This document shows positions 52,650 through 63,865 of a stretch of 64,000 nt of DNA, in pieces. Numbering within the stretch: the stretch's first letter is position 1; every line of letters starts with the position of its first letter. The notes under the pieces are model-generated. The model saw only the letters and a list, made by a program, of their open reading frames with translations. It did no database searches and was not told where the DNA came from. A program made the translations under genes and the position numbers. The DNA is from Heligmosomoides polygyrus polygyrus (lineage: Eukaryota; Nematoda; Chromadorea; Rhabditida; Heligmosomidae), in contig OX377205.1 of assembly GCA_947396885.1 (NCBI GenBank), positions 76,790,969 to 76,854,968 of the forward strand, written 5' to 3'.

Positions 52650-52767
52650 ACTCCACTGCAAAGGTTTATCTTGAGCTAAACTCTTCTTCAAAGCGTGGTT
52701 CCACAACGAAAGCAATGCTAAGTCATTTTCTAACGAAGCTGTTTCAAACGCATCCGATAATATTAGG
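52650..52767 (-). CDS. Candidate host gene, internal exon
   Basis: 118 bp from a ccttgcag acceptor to an AGT|gtataag donor: LILSDAFETASLENDLALLS, then LWNHALKKSLAQDKPLQWS. The helical composition and clean borders suit a host protein. It lies directly next to a mariner relic that occupies the upstream side, so further exons are displaced beyond it or lost. Confidence 0.4.
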
Positions 52768-52789
52768 CTGCAAGGACCCCGCCACTTAT

Positions 52790-53340
52790 GCATTTTTTTC
52801 CGAATTTATTCAGTCCTTCCATACATACAACAACTAGCGGACATTTGCACCATTATTATCTACAACATATTGCCATTTGTCAAGTAATTTTTTTGTACGG
52901 TGGGTGGGTCAGAACATGCTATCCGAAAAGCTGGAGTTTTTTTTCCGAGTCTCCTTTGCAAAGTGTGGACGCGCATTGTCCTGAAGGAAAAGGATTCGCG
53001 AGCCAAGAAAAATTCCGCCGTAAAGTGAAGAAGTTCATCAACGCATCCTGGTGCACCGGCACCTGGTGGCCGCCAAGTTCATACGGTATCCATGCACCTA
53101 CATGTCTTCCCAAGGCCACGCAGGTGTTGAGCTATGGTGGCGTGGCTGCACTCGAGTTCCTTTGCCGGTTCACCAGTGTAACGCGGGGGATCCTCCTGAA
53201 TCAACGCCAGAGAAGGCGCTCCTCATTCACTGCAACTGGCCTTCCAGACCGTGGTTGGTCCTCCAGGCAAAGATCTTCGCGTTCTGGAACTTCCGTACCA
53301 TACTTTCGCTGCATCGTAGGAAACAATGAAAAAAAAAACG
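52790..53340 (-). mobile_element. Mariner relic (transposase, many breaks)
   Basis: In minus-strand pieces: LEDQPRSGRPVAVNEERLL (linker after the HTH), then SAATPP and LNTCVALGRHVGAWIPYELG (the region before the first catalytic Asp), then KKLQLFG and VLTHPPYKK (the segment around the third catalytic Asp, usually HPPYSPDL). The part between the first and third catalytic residues is deleted. No TIRs identified. Confidence 0.7.
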
Positions 53341-53344
53341 GGAA

Positions 53345-54120
53345 ACTTCCCTTACAGCGTAATAATTTATTTATTTATTTATTTATATGCTACGCCACTG
53401 AGGGGCGTGCTGAGGATTTTAACAATAAAAGACAAGGTTAGTAAGGACAGGGTAATGGGCGAAAAAAAAGTGCAAGAAGAACCAACAGTTCCAAGTACTG
53501 GTTAATGGCAATACAACATTTGAAATAAAAGCAAAGGGCCAACCAAATGCGCATTCTAAGTTGTAAGCATTACTCTCAGTCGATCCAACGGTAAGAGAAC
53601 TATATGTGGATTCTGCAAAAAAACCATTCCAACCGGAGTACGCTTAGATGCGACGGGAGTTGCAGAGGAAAACGTATTGGAGCATTCTATTATATGACGG
53701 AAAACACGTAGCAATAATATGAACCAAACTGCTATCTATAGGAAGGAGGACACCAGTCGGGGTAGCTGTAAAGGAACAATGTATTTTGCTGTGTAGTTTG
53801 TGATCCCGGTCTCCCAGAACACGCACCACCAGGCGGACTCCGTACCTCAGGAGTCTCATTATACTGGTACGCACCAAGTGGCGGCCCGGAGACATAAAAC
53901 GTTCAATAAGTGAGACGAGGCATGCTGGATAGTAAAAAGTAAAAGTGGGAAACTGGGAGCAGGAAGGAGTGTCCCATATGAAGAGGTCAACTGCATACAC
54001 AAATAAATGAAATGAAATGAAATGAATACGCAAAATCAACCTGCTTGAAAAGAAGTTGCAAGCAAGATACCTGCTAAAGACGATAACCCCTTGCAACTCA
54101 TCAATCACAACTCTGCGCAA
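53345..54120 (-). mobile_element. LINE-like 3' region with (TAAA)n tail, body unassigned
   Basis: A run of ttta units at about 53358-53383 is the tail type of CR1 copies read on the minus strand. The minus frame at 53644-54120 (158 codons) has a weak LINE-like tail (MRLLRYGVRLVVRVLGDRD) but no RT motif. Assignment to CR1 or another LINE is open. Confidence 0.4.
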
Positions 54121-55369
54121 CTCAGGTTAACTTTGATTGTCTCAGAAGACTGGAAGAGCATATGTTAACTCAACTCAAAAGTCGCCCCATGTTAATACAC
54201 TTGATCGGAAGTTCGAAAACATTGACAAAATCACAACACCTTCTTTTCGCGAACGCACGAAAGAGAAAAAAATCAGCAGATAAGCTTTCGTCAAGGAACT
54301 GGATGAGCGAAAGTGCAAATATGAGACTGTAATCACTCCCCTACTTCACTAGAATAGACAGAAGCAATTGCAATAGCAAAAAACATATAGCAAGTTTCGC
54401 CGAAACGCAGCTGAGACCGAGACCCATCAGAAAGATGAAAACGTAAGTGGTAACCGTGATCTCATTGGCGGTTGGAGAACGACAGCCACGTACCCGCTCC
54501 GATCAGAAATCTGGAATACCAAGAACTTGGAGCAGATTGATATTCTTAGTTCGCCAACATTGATCGCAATAAAGCCGCGAAAACATTGCCCAGAAAACAG
54601 GAGCAGAAAAGAACTCAGAACTCAAATGCAATTAGCGAAAAACATTAAAAAGAATGCTATCAAGAGCATTGAGGAGAAGGCCTACCATCTATGAACCTGT
54701 GCTATAAAGCGAGAAAATAACCAGAGGAAGGGTAGAACAGCTAACCCATAAGTAACATGCTCACCACAGAAAATCAGATCAGCTTGCCCATGCTATGGTG
54801 TCATAATGCACCGCAATATATGTAGGAAGGAGAAACTAAGTAATAAGTGCTTCACAGTGCCTACGAAGATGACTATCCGTAGGCCAGTTGTATGAGTATG
54901 AGACAGCGCTTTTACCTGATGCTTGAAACAAGCTGTCAGTAACTGGCTGTATTGTGATAGTGATCCTGAGGCACTTGAAGATCTAGCAGTAAATAAACCA
55001 TGTCAACGTGACGCTGCTCCAGACCTCCGCTGCATTAGAACCATGGCAAGTTGCCCGATGGAAAGATGTAGTGAAAACATGAAAACCAATAGGTGGTTAT
55101 CGAACCCAACCCTGGGTGATGGTGACCCATTATGGTGAAAACACAGCGCTGAATAAGTACAGCAACGAGCTTGAGGAATAGTGAATTCCTCAACACAAGT
55201 CTAAGTGAAGGACAAAACAGTGACCAGTTATTCTTAATTGTTTCTATTCAATTTAATCGGCTTATCTTTTTAGCAAAAAAAATTTCACTGTTGAATTGCC
55301 TCCGAATTAGAGTAATCTGAGGATATTTTAAAAAATGATAAGGATAGAGAATACATGTTCGACAATCTC
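54121..55369. other. Stretch without a recognised gene
   Basis: Purine-rich with short frames only (54923-55138). No domain, repeat boundary or RNA was recognised. Confidence 0.35.
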
Positions 55370-55440
55370 CCAGTAGAGTGAGCTGCGCATTCTGCTTCGA
55401 CTAGATATTGTGAAGAAGAATTTGATTTCGATTATGGCCT
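55370..55440 (-). mobile_element. tRNA-derived SINE, family A, 3' fragment
   Basis: gagctgcgcattctgcttcg and actagatattgtgaag follow the 3' third of the SINE (compare gccacgcattctacttctac and cagatatcgtggagg at 17388-17418). Confidence 0.5.
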
Positions 55441-56494
55441 ATGAACTGACCTGCAGGTTAGCCGATGTACAACTTATACAGTACCGGACGCGTCTTTTGA
55501 ATAGACGCCGAAAAAACCGCACTTTTGCGGTTTTTGCGTCTTTTTGCTACAACTCACCCAAAATTCATCCTTTTGAAAAACAAGGAATATATTTGAGTTC
55601 AGGAGATCGAGCACTATCGTTTGGTATAAACATTTCATACGAAAGATCAAAAATGGCCAAAATTGAAAACTTGCGCTCCATTGAGAAGGTCGGTCGCGGA
55701 CGAGTTGCCGGCCGCAAGGCGCCAAAATCCGTTGCATGCTCACAATTCCTCTAATTTGAGGTGTTTTGAGAAACGGATGGTACCGTTCGATTCGCCTCGT
55801 CGAGATCTACACAACCATGTATGCAATGTCGCCAGACTACCGCGTTTTCGCAGTGGGTGGTCAAAGATGACTAGAGCAGACTTTTTGCCACTGGGGAAGC
55901 TTATATTCCAGGACTTGCATGTTCTCGGAGCATCTCAAGCATGGCGTAAAGTGTTCTGTCATGCCAGAAATCCTCTAAGAGTGCGCCGTGCACAATGCAT
56001 ATAGGACCGAACCTATCAATCGAGGGGGGGGGTGAGGAACAGTTTGTAGAGTGAGCATTTAGGGAGATTTATGAGAAGTTCTCAGCCGCCCTATTCAGGG
56101 ATTGCTGTACTCTGTTTCGGCGAGACTTTGGAGTGCGCTGTGCACAACGTATATGGGATCGAACCCATCAATCGAGTGGGCGCGATCGCTCGCAAATTGC
56201 ACCCACGGGCATATTCTGAGCGCAATAACTCTGTCAGCTTCCAGTCTTTCTAGCTGGAACGTATGAATTCTGCAGGCATTAATATGCTCTAGCAAAGCGC
56301 CGAAGCATAGCAAATTATCTTACGAACTGGTAAGGTTACGGCGGTGCAAAAATGCAGGTTGGGCATGTGTGACACTGGCAGCCACCCATTAACAAGAAGG
56401 AAGAAATGAAGTATGCAATGAGCCTTATCACTCTCTGAGTTTACGCGCCGTGACTGACTGAGGATGATGGGGACTTTGGGAGACGAGAGACCGG
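55441..56494. repeat. Unclassified repeats: hairpin and direct duplication
   Basis: A perfect stem aaaaaccgca/tgcggttttt lies at about 55510-55533. A direct duplication of about 45 bp starts cgtgcacaatgcatatagg (near 55985) and tgtgcacaacgtatatggg (near 56138). A 114-codon frame (55410-55754) is unassigned. Confidence 0.4.
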
Positions 56495-56715
56495 TCACTG
56501 CTCGCGGATCTATATAAATAGCCCAGAGACCCTGCACTTCATTTCTGGCCAAATCGCACCACTGTAACTTCTTGGCCTCCCCCCTCCCTTCCTGTCGGTG
56601 GAACCCAGGTCTGTGATGCGTCGATTGCTGTTGTTGTTGTTTGTATAAGCATCATAGTTCTTTTAGACCTGAAGAAGGGCTTAAGGCCCGAAACGTTGTC
56701 AATAAACATCCTATT
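56495..56715 (+). mobile_element. Penelope-like terminal repeat module, second copy
   Basis: A TATA-like ctatataaatag (about 56508) is followed by about 155 bases of leader, a hammerhead-type motif at 56666-56700 and caataaacatc directly after. It has the same order as 27960-28265, although the sequences between have diverged. No coding region was found beside it. Confidence 0.5.
56666..56700 (+). ncRNA. Minimal hammerhead ribozyme motif
   Basis: GAC / CTGAAGA / aGGGC-ttaag-GCCC / GAAACGTT / GTC. Stem I (GAC:GTC) and stem II (GGGC:GCCC) pair. The core is complete except for the tolerant position 7. Stem III is again the palindrome ACGU. Confidence 0.6.
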
Positions 56716-57445
56716 TCCAGTTGGCAGGAGCGCTGTTCACTTTAGCCGGTGCCTAGGACATGCGCAGTAACCCAGTCGCCAGTGTCGTCCTGTTGAGTTA
56801 CTTGGTCCTGATGCGACAGCTTGATTTCTCTCATATGAAGGAATCCGATCTCCGAGCAATACGAGAAGCGGCGGTAAACGTAAAAATGCTATGGGGAAAA
56901 CTGACACCGCCGCCTTTTACGCCGAAACTTTACGTCCGTTTTCACAGTCGTATGCTGCAAACAACATCTTCGCAGATATTTTTAGGCATAACTGATTAAG
57001 GTGTTGCTCGACCACGCCATTGTGGAGGACGTTTTCTATGCTGGCTCGCCTAACTTCTGAACGTCTGCTGGTTTCGAGAGCGTTCACAAGAGGCTCCATT
57101 TAGGTTTACTCTGAGCACAACGAACTCTGAGAGCTCTAGCAAATCAGCTAAGGTACTTTACGATGAAGTGCCCATAGCTCTCCAGCTGCCTAAACTGCTT
57201 TAGTCCCAGCTGCCATTTTAGAGCTGCGGAGGGCAGAGGTGAAGATTTTTCCGCCTTTACTCGTCCACATTTGAGTTTTTGACACAACAGATGGTACCGT
57301 TTTGTTCAAGTCGAAAAGCTCTATCGAACGGTATTAATCTCGGACAATTCCAGGAAAATTGATTTTCTGACAATTTCCCTCGGGGACGAGGGCGCTCTTC
57401 ACCGAGCCTGCCCGGACGATGACGTCATCGAAAATCGATATTTTC
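56716..57445. other. Stretch without a recognised gene
   Basis: Short frames only; a small palindrome gatgacgtcatcgaaaatcg near 57418 lies next to the assembly gap. Confidence 0.35.
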
Positions 57446-57645
57446 NNNNNNNNNNNNNNNNNNNNNNNNNNNNNNNNNNNNNNNNNNNNNNNNNNNNNNN
57501 NNNNNNNNNNNNNNNNNNNNNNNNNNNNNNNNNNNNNNNNNNNNNNNNNNNNNNNNNNNNNNNNNNNNNNNNNNNNNNNNNNNNNNNNNNNNNNNNNNNN
57601 NNNNNNNNNNNNNNNNNNNNNNNNNNNNNNNNNNNNNNNNNNNNN
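57446..57645. other. Assembly gap (200 N)
   Basis: Exactly 200 undefined bases; the round number suggests an estimated or fixed scaffold gap, so distances across it are unreliable. Confidence 0.99.
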
Positions 57646-57899
57646 AGGACGCACTAAGCCTGCTTAAACCAGGAGCTTGTTCTACTTATGCTGTCGCACA
57701 TGTTCAGGGTGGTTGCGAGCAATCTGCCAAAAAGATGGCGTCGACCCGACACGCTGACCTGCTCACAGCCTTTATACCGGATAGCGAGAACAGCTCGGTA
57801 CTCATTATGCTTTAGTGATGAGAGTGAGGTAGAGAGAGAGGAGGGGCACGATCGCCTCGGAGGGAGTCCACGAGTGGAGCCTAAATGGCCCAGTACCTC

Positions 57900-58085
57900 A
57901 AGCACATAGCTCTGCCAGAGGTAGTACTTATTCAGGAGAGGATGGTGGGTATACCTTCCGGAATTTCCTTAAAGCATTTGAACTGAAGTAGCCCACGGCA
58001 AGATGGGCGGACGCAGAGCTTACCGCACTGTTTCGTTCCATGCCTTGCGGGAAGGCGAGAGAACAGAAGCAGGATTCATGATTGG
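57900..58085 (+). mobile_element. Ty3/gypsy relic: gag fragment
   Basis: In one frame, GGYTFRNFLKAFELK, then PTARWADAELTALFRSMPCG resembles the capsid part of nematode gypsy Gag. A TIR-like ggattcatgattgg follows, where unrelated sequence interrupts. Confidence 0.5.
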
Positions 58086-58960
58086 TAAGGTTAAGGATGA
58101 AAAAGTTTACTAAGTGAAGATAGTGGGTGGAGGGTAAGTTTGGTATTCATGAACAGCATATCAGCGTAGTCCTATTTGTAGACATCTTTTCCACCCAGTA
58201 GATTAGATAGTTAGTGGAAGTGCTCGAAGAGTAATTAATTCTTAGACGCTTATGTGTGGCGGAACATTTGTACTTTTAGCGAAGCAACGTTTCCTACGCA
58301 AAAAATGTTTGCAACCACAGAAAATTTTTACGCGCTTATGAAAAGGAGAAAAGAATCTCGTCTACCACCTTAGTTTAGAATGACACAAAGACAATGCCAT
58401 ATACTTAGAGTATAATAATTCTACAGCTAGAATATATATTTTGATCTCTAAATTAGGGTGTTTTCAACACACTACTCTTTGACTAATAAGGCGTATGTTT
58501 GAGGTTGTTTATTATTGTTTTATTGTATCAGAACCAAAGACAAAGAAATTTTGTGTGGAATAGGGTCCTTGACAATTGCATAAAGAACTGCTCATGAATG
58601 AACCTCACTGGATAAAACTTTTCCACTGATAAGCTTGCTAAGTGAGAATGATGGGTGTGGGGTAGATTTGGTATTCATATGAGTGGGTTACGCTATAACT
58701 GGATACTGCCTACATTTCGAACTGATCATATCCACATCGAAGGGCTAACGAAGTTATTAAATTTTCTGAATACGTTTCGCTCTATATTCGACATATTTAA
58801 GTGGTTGTAGTAGCTCACAATTACTATGGACATGTAGGAACTTCTCTACTCGGAGGAGTGCACGGCTAGGAAAGGAAACAAACACAAACACGGTGGCCTG
58901 CCCAAGCCACAAAATTGAAAACCAAGAGAAGAGACCTCTCGTAGATTTTCTCACTAAGAA
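58086..58960. repeat. Interruption inside the gypsy relic, decayed repeats
   Basis: Two similar blocks, gtttactaagtgaagatagt (near 58107) and ttgctaagtgagaatgatgg (near 58635), each followed by gg..tttggtattcat, suggest a decayed inserted element with a ggattcatg-like end. Nothing coding. Confidence 0.4.
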
Positions 58961-58984
58961 TTGCAAGAAGGGTGCGTTGAGGAG

Positions 58985-60545
58985 GAAACTCTGGCAAGTT
59001 ATTCGAGCAAACCATCAGTTGTTTGCAGAGGAGGACAGAGAACTGACCTAAACGCAGTTAGCAGAGCATGACACTGATACAAGTGACACTCCTCCTGTTT
59101 GGCAGAGAACTCGGCCCGTGCCAATAGTTGCAAGAGAGGAGTTGAAAGGGATCTTAGGTCTACTAGAGAGAGGGATAATAGAAAGATCCCACTCGCCATA
59201 GGTATCACCAGTAGTTTTGATGAAGGACGGATCGTTGAGGTTGTGTGTTGACTATCGGAGCCCAATGAGAACACCAGACAGGATTCCTACCCTTGCCAAC
59301 GATCGATGTGATGCTACAGAGCTTGCAGGGAAAGAAAGTTTTCTCCAGCTTGGATCTCTGTTCGGGCTATTAGCAGACTCCTTTAACTGAGGACGCAGTG
59401 TCCAAGAGTGCGTTTACAACCTCGGAAGGGCTGTTCGAGTTCAATCTGTTCCCCCATTTGTGTTGAGCACTTCTTCCACAGTTTTTCAAAGGTTGATGGG
59501 TTGTGTACTGGTAGAATTTAAAGACAAAGGAGTTTTCGTTTACATATACGATATCCTGGTTGCTGCGGAATCGAGTGAAGACACTTTGAGGTGCTGCAGC
59601 CGGTTTTCACTGCTTTGCAGGAAGCAAACTTGAAGCTCCAGCCACAGAAGTGTGTATTCATGGAGCAAGAAGTAGCCTTCCTGGGACATCTGGTGGACGG
59701 TGAAGGAGTTCACGTCGACCCTTCGAAGATCGAAAAGGTTAAGGAATAACGTGAGCCAGTTGAGAACCTTCCTGAGTTTATCGTGCTAATACCGGAAGTT
59801 TGTCCTGAATTTCTCAAGAATTGCGCGACCGTTGTTCGAACTAACAAGGCGTCGTGGCAGTGAGGTACAGAACAACAGGAAGCGTTCAGCCAGTTGAAAG
59901 AAGTTATGGCGACCACACCTGTGTTGGCTCAACCAGATGTGGGAGCGGCAAGATTGGTGCAAAGACCGTATGCCATCTACGCCGATGCGTCTTAACAAGG
60001 CATAGGTGCAGTGTTGTGACAAGAAGGCTTGGATGATCTTCTTCACCCACTGTACTTTGCCTCGAAGAGTCTGTCAAAGGCGGCATGTTACGGATACGAA
60101 GGCGCTAGCATGGTCTTCGCACTGAGACGCTTTCACGTCTTTGTGTATGGAATGGAGGTCATTGTGTGTACGGACCATCTCCCTCTTACATCCCTCTTCT
60201 AGCGAACTAATGTATCGGGACGCGTTCTGAGGAGGGCGCCACAAACACAACAGTATCGCATAAAGATCGAGTATGTGAAAGGGAAAGGCAACCCAGTACC
60301 GGATGCGTTATCCAAAGGAATTGACGTGGCGGCATCGGATGTGAAGCCGATTTATGATGCGAACAAACGGATTGTGTGCCAGGTGAATGTGAATGCGGAT
60401 GCAGACTGGCTTAAGGAGCTAAAGGCTGACGCTGATTACTGAGAAGTGATTGCTGCGTTGGAGTGTCACGATCTTGACCGTGAGGTGGAGCTGTCTGCAG
60501 TAGGAAAGCGGCTGAAGGTAGCCGATTTCGTGATAGACGAAGGAG
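58985..60545 (+). mobile_element. Ty3/gypsy relic: reverse transcriptase and RNase H
   Basis: In frames broken many times: RPVPIVAREELKGILGLLER, GIIERSHSP, VSPVVLMKDGSLRLCVDYRS (RT blocks 1-3), then FKDKGVFVYIYDILV (the catalytic YxDD, here YIYD), and FLGHLVDGEGVHVDPSK. RNase H follows: YAIYADAS, GIGAVL, then ALRRFHVFVYGMEVIVCTDH and IEYVKGKGNPVPDALSKGID. This is the standard Ty3 order. Stops and the altered catalytic box make it inactive. A 508-bp TIR element follows at 60550. Confidence 0.8.
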
Positions 60546-60549
60546 ACCT

Positions 60550-61057
60550 GGTGCCGGATTCATCAACAATTAAACCCGTGGGTGTGCGGGTATAAGGGTA
60601 GAGATAAGATAAGAGTCAGGTAGAGGTAAGGGAAGAGTTAAGCGGCTTTCACACTGCGGTTGCTGCTGTTGATGCAACGAGCAACGAAAAAGGGGTGGAG
60701 TTCGATGCCTGCTGCAGCCGCAACACGGTGAGATAAGATACTGGGATAAGACCTGTGATATCCTCCTTTGACAAGCATCAGCAACAAGGAATGATGGCGA
60801 TCATTCCACGTTGCTGAGGCCGCGCAACCGCTGTGCAACCGATGCCGGTGTTGCTGATGCAGGGTTGCGGCAACAGAGATGTGAAAGCCCCTCGTTGCTG
60901 CTGTTGCTCCTCTGCGTCTTTGCGGTATGCTTCACCATTACGGAATCGGTTGCGCAACAGCAACAACGGCAGTGTGAAAGCCGCTTTAGAGACAAAAGCT
61001 TCATCGTCGGTATCTCTACTCACAATAGCCGCGGGTTTGTCGTTGATGAATACGACC
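60550..61057. mobile_element. 508-bp TIR element inserted in the gypsy relic
   Basis: The ends ggtgccggattcatcaac and gttgatgaatacgacc are inverted and flanked by cct (60547-60549, 61058-61060). Internal inverted blocks gcggctttcacactgc (60640) and gcagtgtgaaagccgc (60969), with gttgctgctgttg mirrored, make it a foldback. The end motif is related to the 0.94-kb elements at 39327 and 51233. Gypsy sequence resumes directly afterwards. Confidence 0.7.
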
Positions 61058-61060
61058 CCT

Positions 61061-62160
61061 GAAGTTTGTGTTAGAAAATGGAGAAGCAGTACGAGTGGTC
61101 CCGGAGTCTTAGAGGCGTGAAGTGTTCCTCGAGGCTCACAGATGGAGCATGGCAGGTCACCTCGCGAGTAAGAAGGTCTTAAGATTACTGAAGACCAAAG
61201 TGCTCTGGGAAGGAATGGAAAAGGATGTGTGTAAGTGGATGAAGGATTGCAGGGAGTGTTTTCTGACAAATCCTAGGAAAGCCCACAAACCTCCCCTGAA
61301 GCCATTTGTCACTAGCGGGCAGTTCGATATCGTGAGGATGGATATACTAGAATGAGCGCTAGTGGGATGAGGTATGTGCTGGTCGTAATGGACCACTTTT
61401 CAAAATGGCATGTATATTCGCTGGAGAGCAAGAGCGCAGCTTTAATGGCAGCTACCTAGTTCCAGAGGTGAATTTGCGAGAATGGGCGCTGACCCAGACA
61501 AATTCACAGTGGCGAAGGCTCGGAATTTGCAAACCGGGTTACGGAAGAGTTTGCAAAGGTGGCTGGGATTGTTCTGTCGACTACTAGGGGATACAACTTC
61601 CGAGAAAACGTATGATAGAGAGAGAGAGCCATCGGTACGCTTCAAAGAATCCTGAAAAAGAAGGCGGAGTTTTTTGGGATAGTATGGTGTCCAGTGATGT
61701 CTATGCTTACAATGTGGCTCCTCATGAAACCACAGGAGACAACCCCTTCTTTTTACTACATGGATTTGATCCATATATCGTCAAGTGTTGTGCCTGAAGG
61801 CCAAGAAACGAAGTATTGATGGACTGGGATGAGTACAAGACAGAGCTGTTGAGAGAGATACAGCTAATAAGGTAGCAGGAGCAGGAGCATGCAGAAGCTT
61901 ACCGAGAAAAGATGAAAGAGAGGTATGATGAAGAGAACAACTTGGACGTCACCAAGCTTCCCCAGGTGGGTGGAAGAGTGTTTATGAAACTACCCAGAGA
62001 AGAGGCAGAGTAAACATGCTAAGTTGACCTTGAAGTGTGATGGACCGTTTTGTGTTCTGGAAACAAGCGAGTCATCGACCTTGATATCCCGTATAGGCAC
62101 TAATGATGAATCGTTGAGGGTTCAGATGGACTTGTTGAGTGTTTGCCCGATGAGCTTGCC
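61061..62160 (+). mobile_element. Ty3/gypsy relic: integrase
   Basis: The frame 61122-61355 has the integrase zinc finger: HRWSMAGHLASKKVLRLL, then KWMKDCRECFLTNPRK, then FVTSGQFDIVRMDIL at the core start. RYVLVVMDHFSKW-like residues follow near 61370, and at 61690-61790 VYAYNVAPHETTGDNPFFLL is the core's C-terminal part. The stretch around the second catalytic Asp is disrupted. Further down, KLPQVGGRVF and similar residues fit the integrase tail. Confidence 0.75.
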
Positions 62161-62840
62161 TCCGAACCGTGAGACCCAAGACTAGGAGAAGGCGGAAGGT
62201 TGTGAAGCGTGTGATGAGGGTGGCAATGTGTGAAACAACCACTGAAATGAATTCTCATCGAAATGAGCCCCAATTCAGGATCGAGAGAGAATTCGACGTT
62301 TTGGACACGATGCATTGCTTAGCCGTGCTGTTTCGATGTTGCGGTCAGATGAACATGTGGATGGACATTAGTTGCCGCTTTTACATGATAGCTGGACCGA
62401 GGCCCAAGGACGAGGGTAGCTGGTATAGGGTAGCCGCAACAGCCAGTTCGCACGTGGACGCATATTGGAGTGGAATAAATGATATCAATCAAATGCTGCT
62501 CGTGGACAAGCTCCTATATCAGCTGGAGCCATTAACATGCCCTCGCCACGTTGTTACGTGGGTGTGGTGGAGGACAAGAACATAATGGTCGCGGAAACAC
62601 AGGCTCGGATACGCTACGATGCGACTCTAGAGTAGCTGAAGCCGCGAGTGGCATTGGAGCCACTACCGACTCCTCTTTTAGCCGTGAGGTCGGTTAGGAG
62701 TGGTCGCGGGCATGCAATAGTGAGGGAAGGCACAGTCAACAAGAGGGCGCAAAGACGCCGCAAGCAGAGAAAGAAACGAAGCGAAGCCGGAGCAACGACT
62801 AAGGACCTCGAGAAGCTGACTATGGAAGAACGCTAAAACC
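62161..62840 (+). other. 3' coding region of the gypsy relic, unassigned
   Basis: Frames 62169-62585 and 62648-62836 are open; the second ends in a very basic stretch (KRAQRRRKQRKKRS). They follow the integrase and may be an additional ORF or a tail of the same element. No domain recognised. Confidence 0.35.
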
Positions 62841-62879
62841 GAGTGAAGCGGTCTCTCGACGGAGGAGCGGCATGTTAGA

Positions 62880-63300
62880 CATGCTAAATGTTTAGTAACT
62901 GATGTGTGCTAATAGTTTTAGCTGTGAGTTGCCTAATTGATGGTATCGAACAATTTATGTAACGATAACGTAACAATTACCGAGGGGACTGGGAGGATGG
63001 GTGGCTCGGCATCGGGCGGCCAGCCAGAGTGCGTGTTGATACGATCTGACGTAGGTGACAGCCTCTGATGATCGAGCGCGGGAAGGCAGGCGGAACGCCG
63101 GACCACCCACTTTCAGAACCCTCGGGAGACAGTCTTGACCTGACCTATATAGAAGGTGGTCGCACTGGCAACTGCGATTTGTCTGTTACTGTAACTGCTT
63201 TATTGCCTACATTGCCTTTCACGGTTTGATTTTCTGCCTATTTTTGCAGGATATCAAATCGTAACAGGCATTTTTGCAAGATGGTGCAGTATACCCGAAA
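62880..63300 (+). repeat. Possible 3' LTR region of the gypsy relic
   Basis: A purine-rich gaggggactgggaggatggg (62981-63000) could be the polypurine tract. About 150 bases on lies a TATA-like cctatatagaag (63145). No matching 5' LTR was found in the window, so the LTR is unproven. Confidence 0.35.
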
Positions 63301-63454
63301 CGCGAAGTCAGGTGTTGCTGAGTTCGGATCCCAAATTACGAGAAATAGTCAGCTGTTGGAGTTGCTTGTGTAACATGGTACGTGTTGGGACGATCTACCC
63401 TTCTTCAAGCACTCTAGTTAGTTGGTAACAGTTATTTTCCTCCAGATCCAAGTC

Positions 63455-63865
63455 CTAGAGCACCATGACGGCCTCGCCTTTTAGTAAGCTAAGAAGGTAA
63501 AGAAACTTATGAGCCGGCGCAATATTAGGGTCGTTGTGTATCGCGAGTTCGAAAGCGGACCAAAAATTTTTGAACTGCGCAATGTCGCCATGAAAGTGCT
63601 CAAGCGTGAGCATGCTGAGGTGAATAGGCGTGCTGAATTGTATCTCAGTAAACTGCCTACCGATAGGCGCGAAATGACCTGGACAGTGACATGGCAGGCA
63701 TAGCGGTATTGAATGGATAGTACTGTTGTTGCGGCGCCTGCGACGACTTGGGGCAGTGCGTTCCTGATGCTGACTCGTGGGCGGTGCGGTGGTGGTTGAA
63801 TACTCCGATGCCTCTGTGCCGGTATTAGTTGTAAGCGTCACAGGCGAGGTATGCAGCAGGGTCAA
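63455..63865 (-). mobile_element. BEL/Pao-like gag fragment
   Basis: The minus-strand ORF of 136 codons has a Thr/Arg-rich N-terminus and then LEHFHGDIAQFKNFWSAFEL, followed by HNDPNIAPAHKFLYLLSLLK and GEAV, the signature of the BEL/Pao Gag N-terminal domain (DUF1759 type). It stops at once after this motif, so it is truncated. The rest of the element would lie to the left and is absent. Confidence 0.75.

Noticed and set aside
55508..55533. Hairpin aaaaaccgca/tgcggttttt read as a bacterial-type terminator
   Set aside because: The context is eukaryotic repeat DNA with no operon; no role as a terminator is supported.
56130..56190. B-box-like gggttcgatccc on the minus strand as a tRNA
   Set aside because: No A box or cloverleaf at the proper distance; it belongs to a 45-bp direct duplication.
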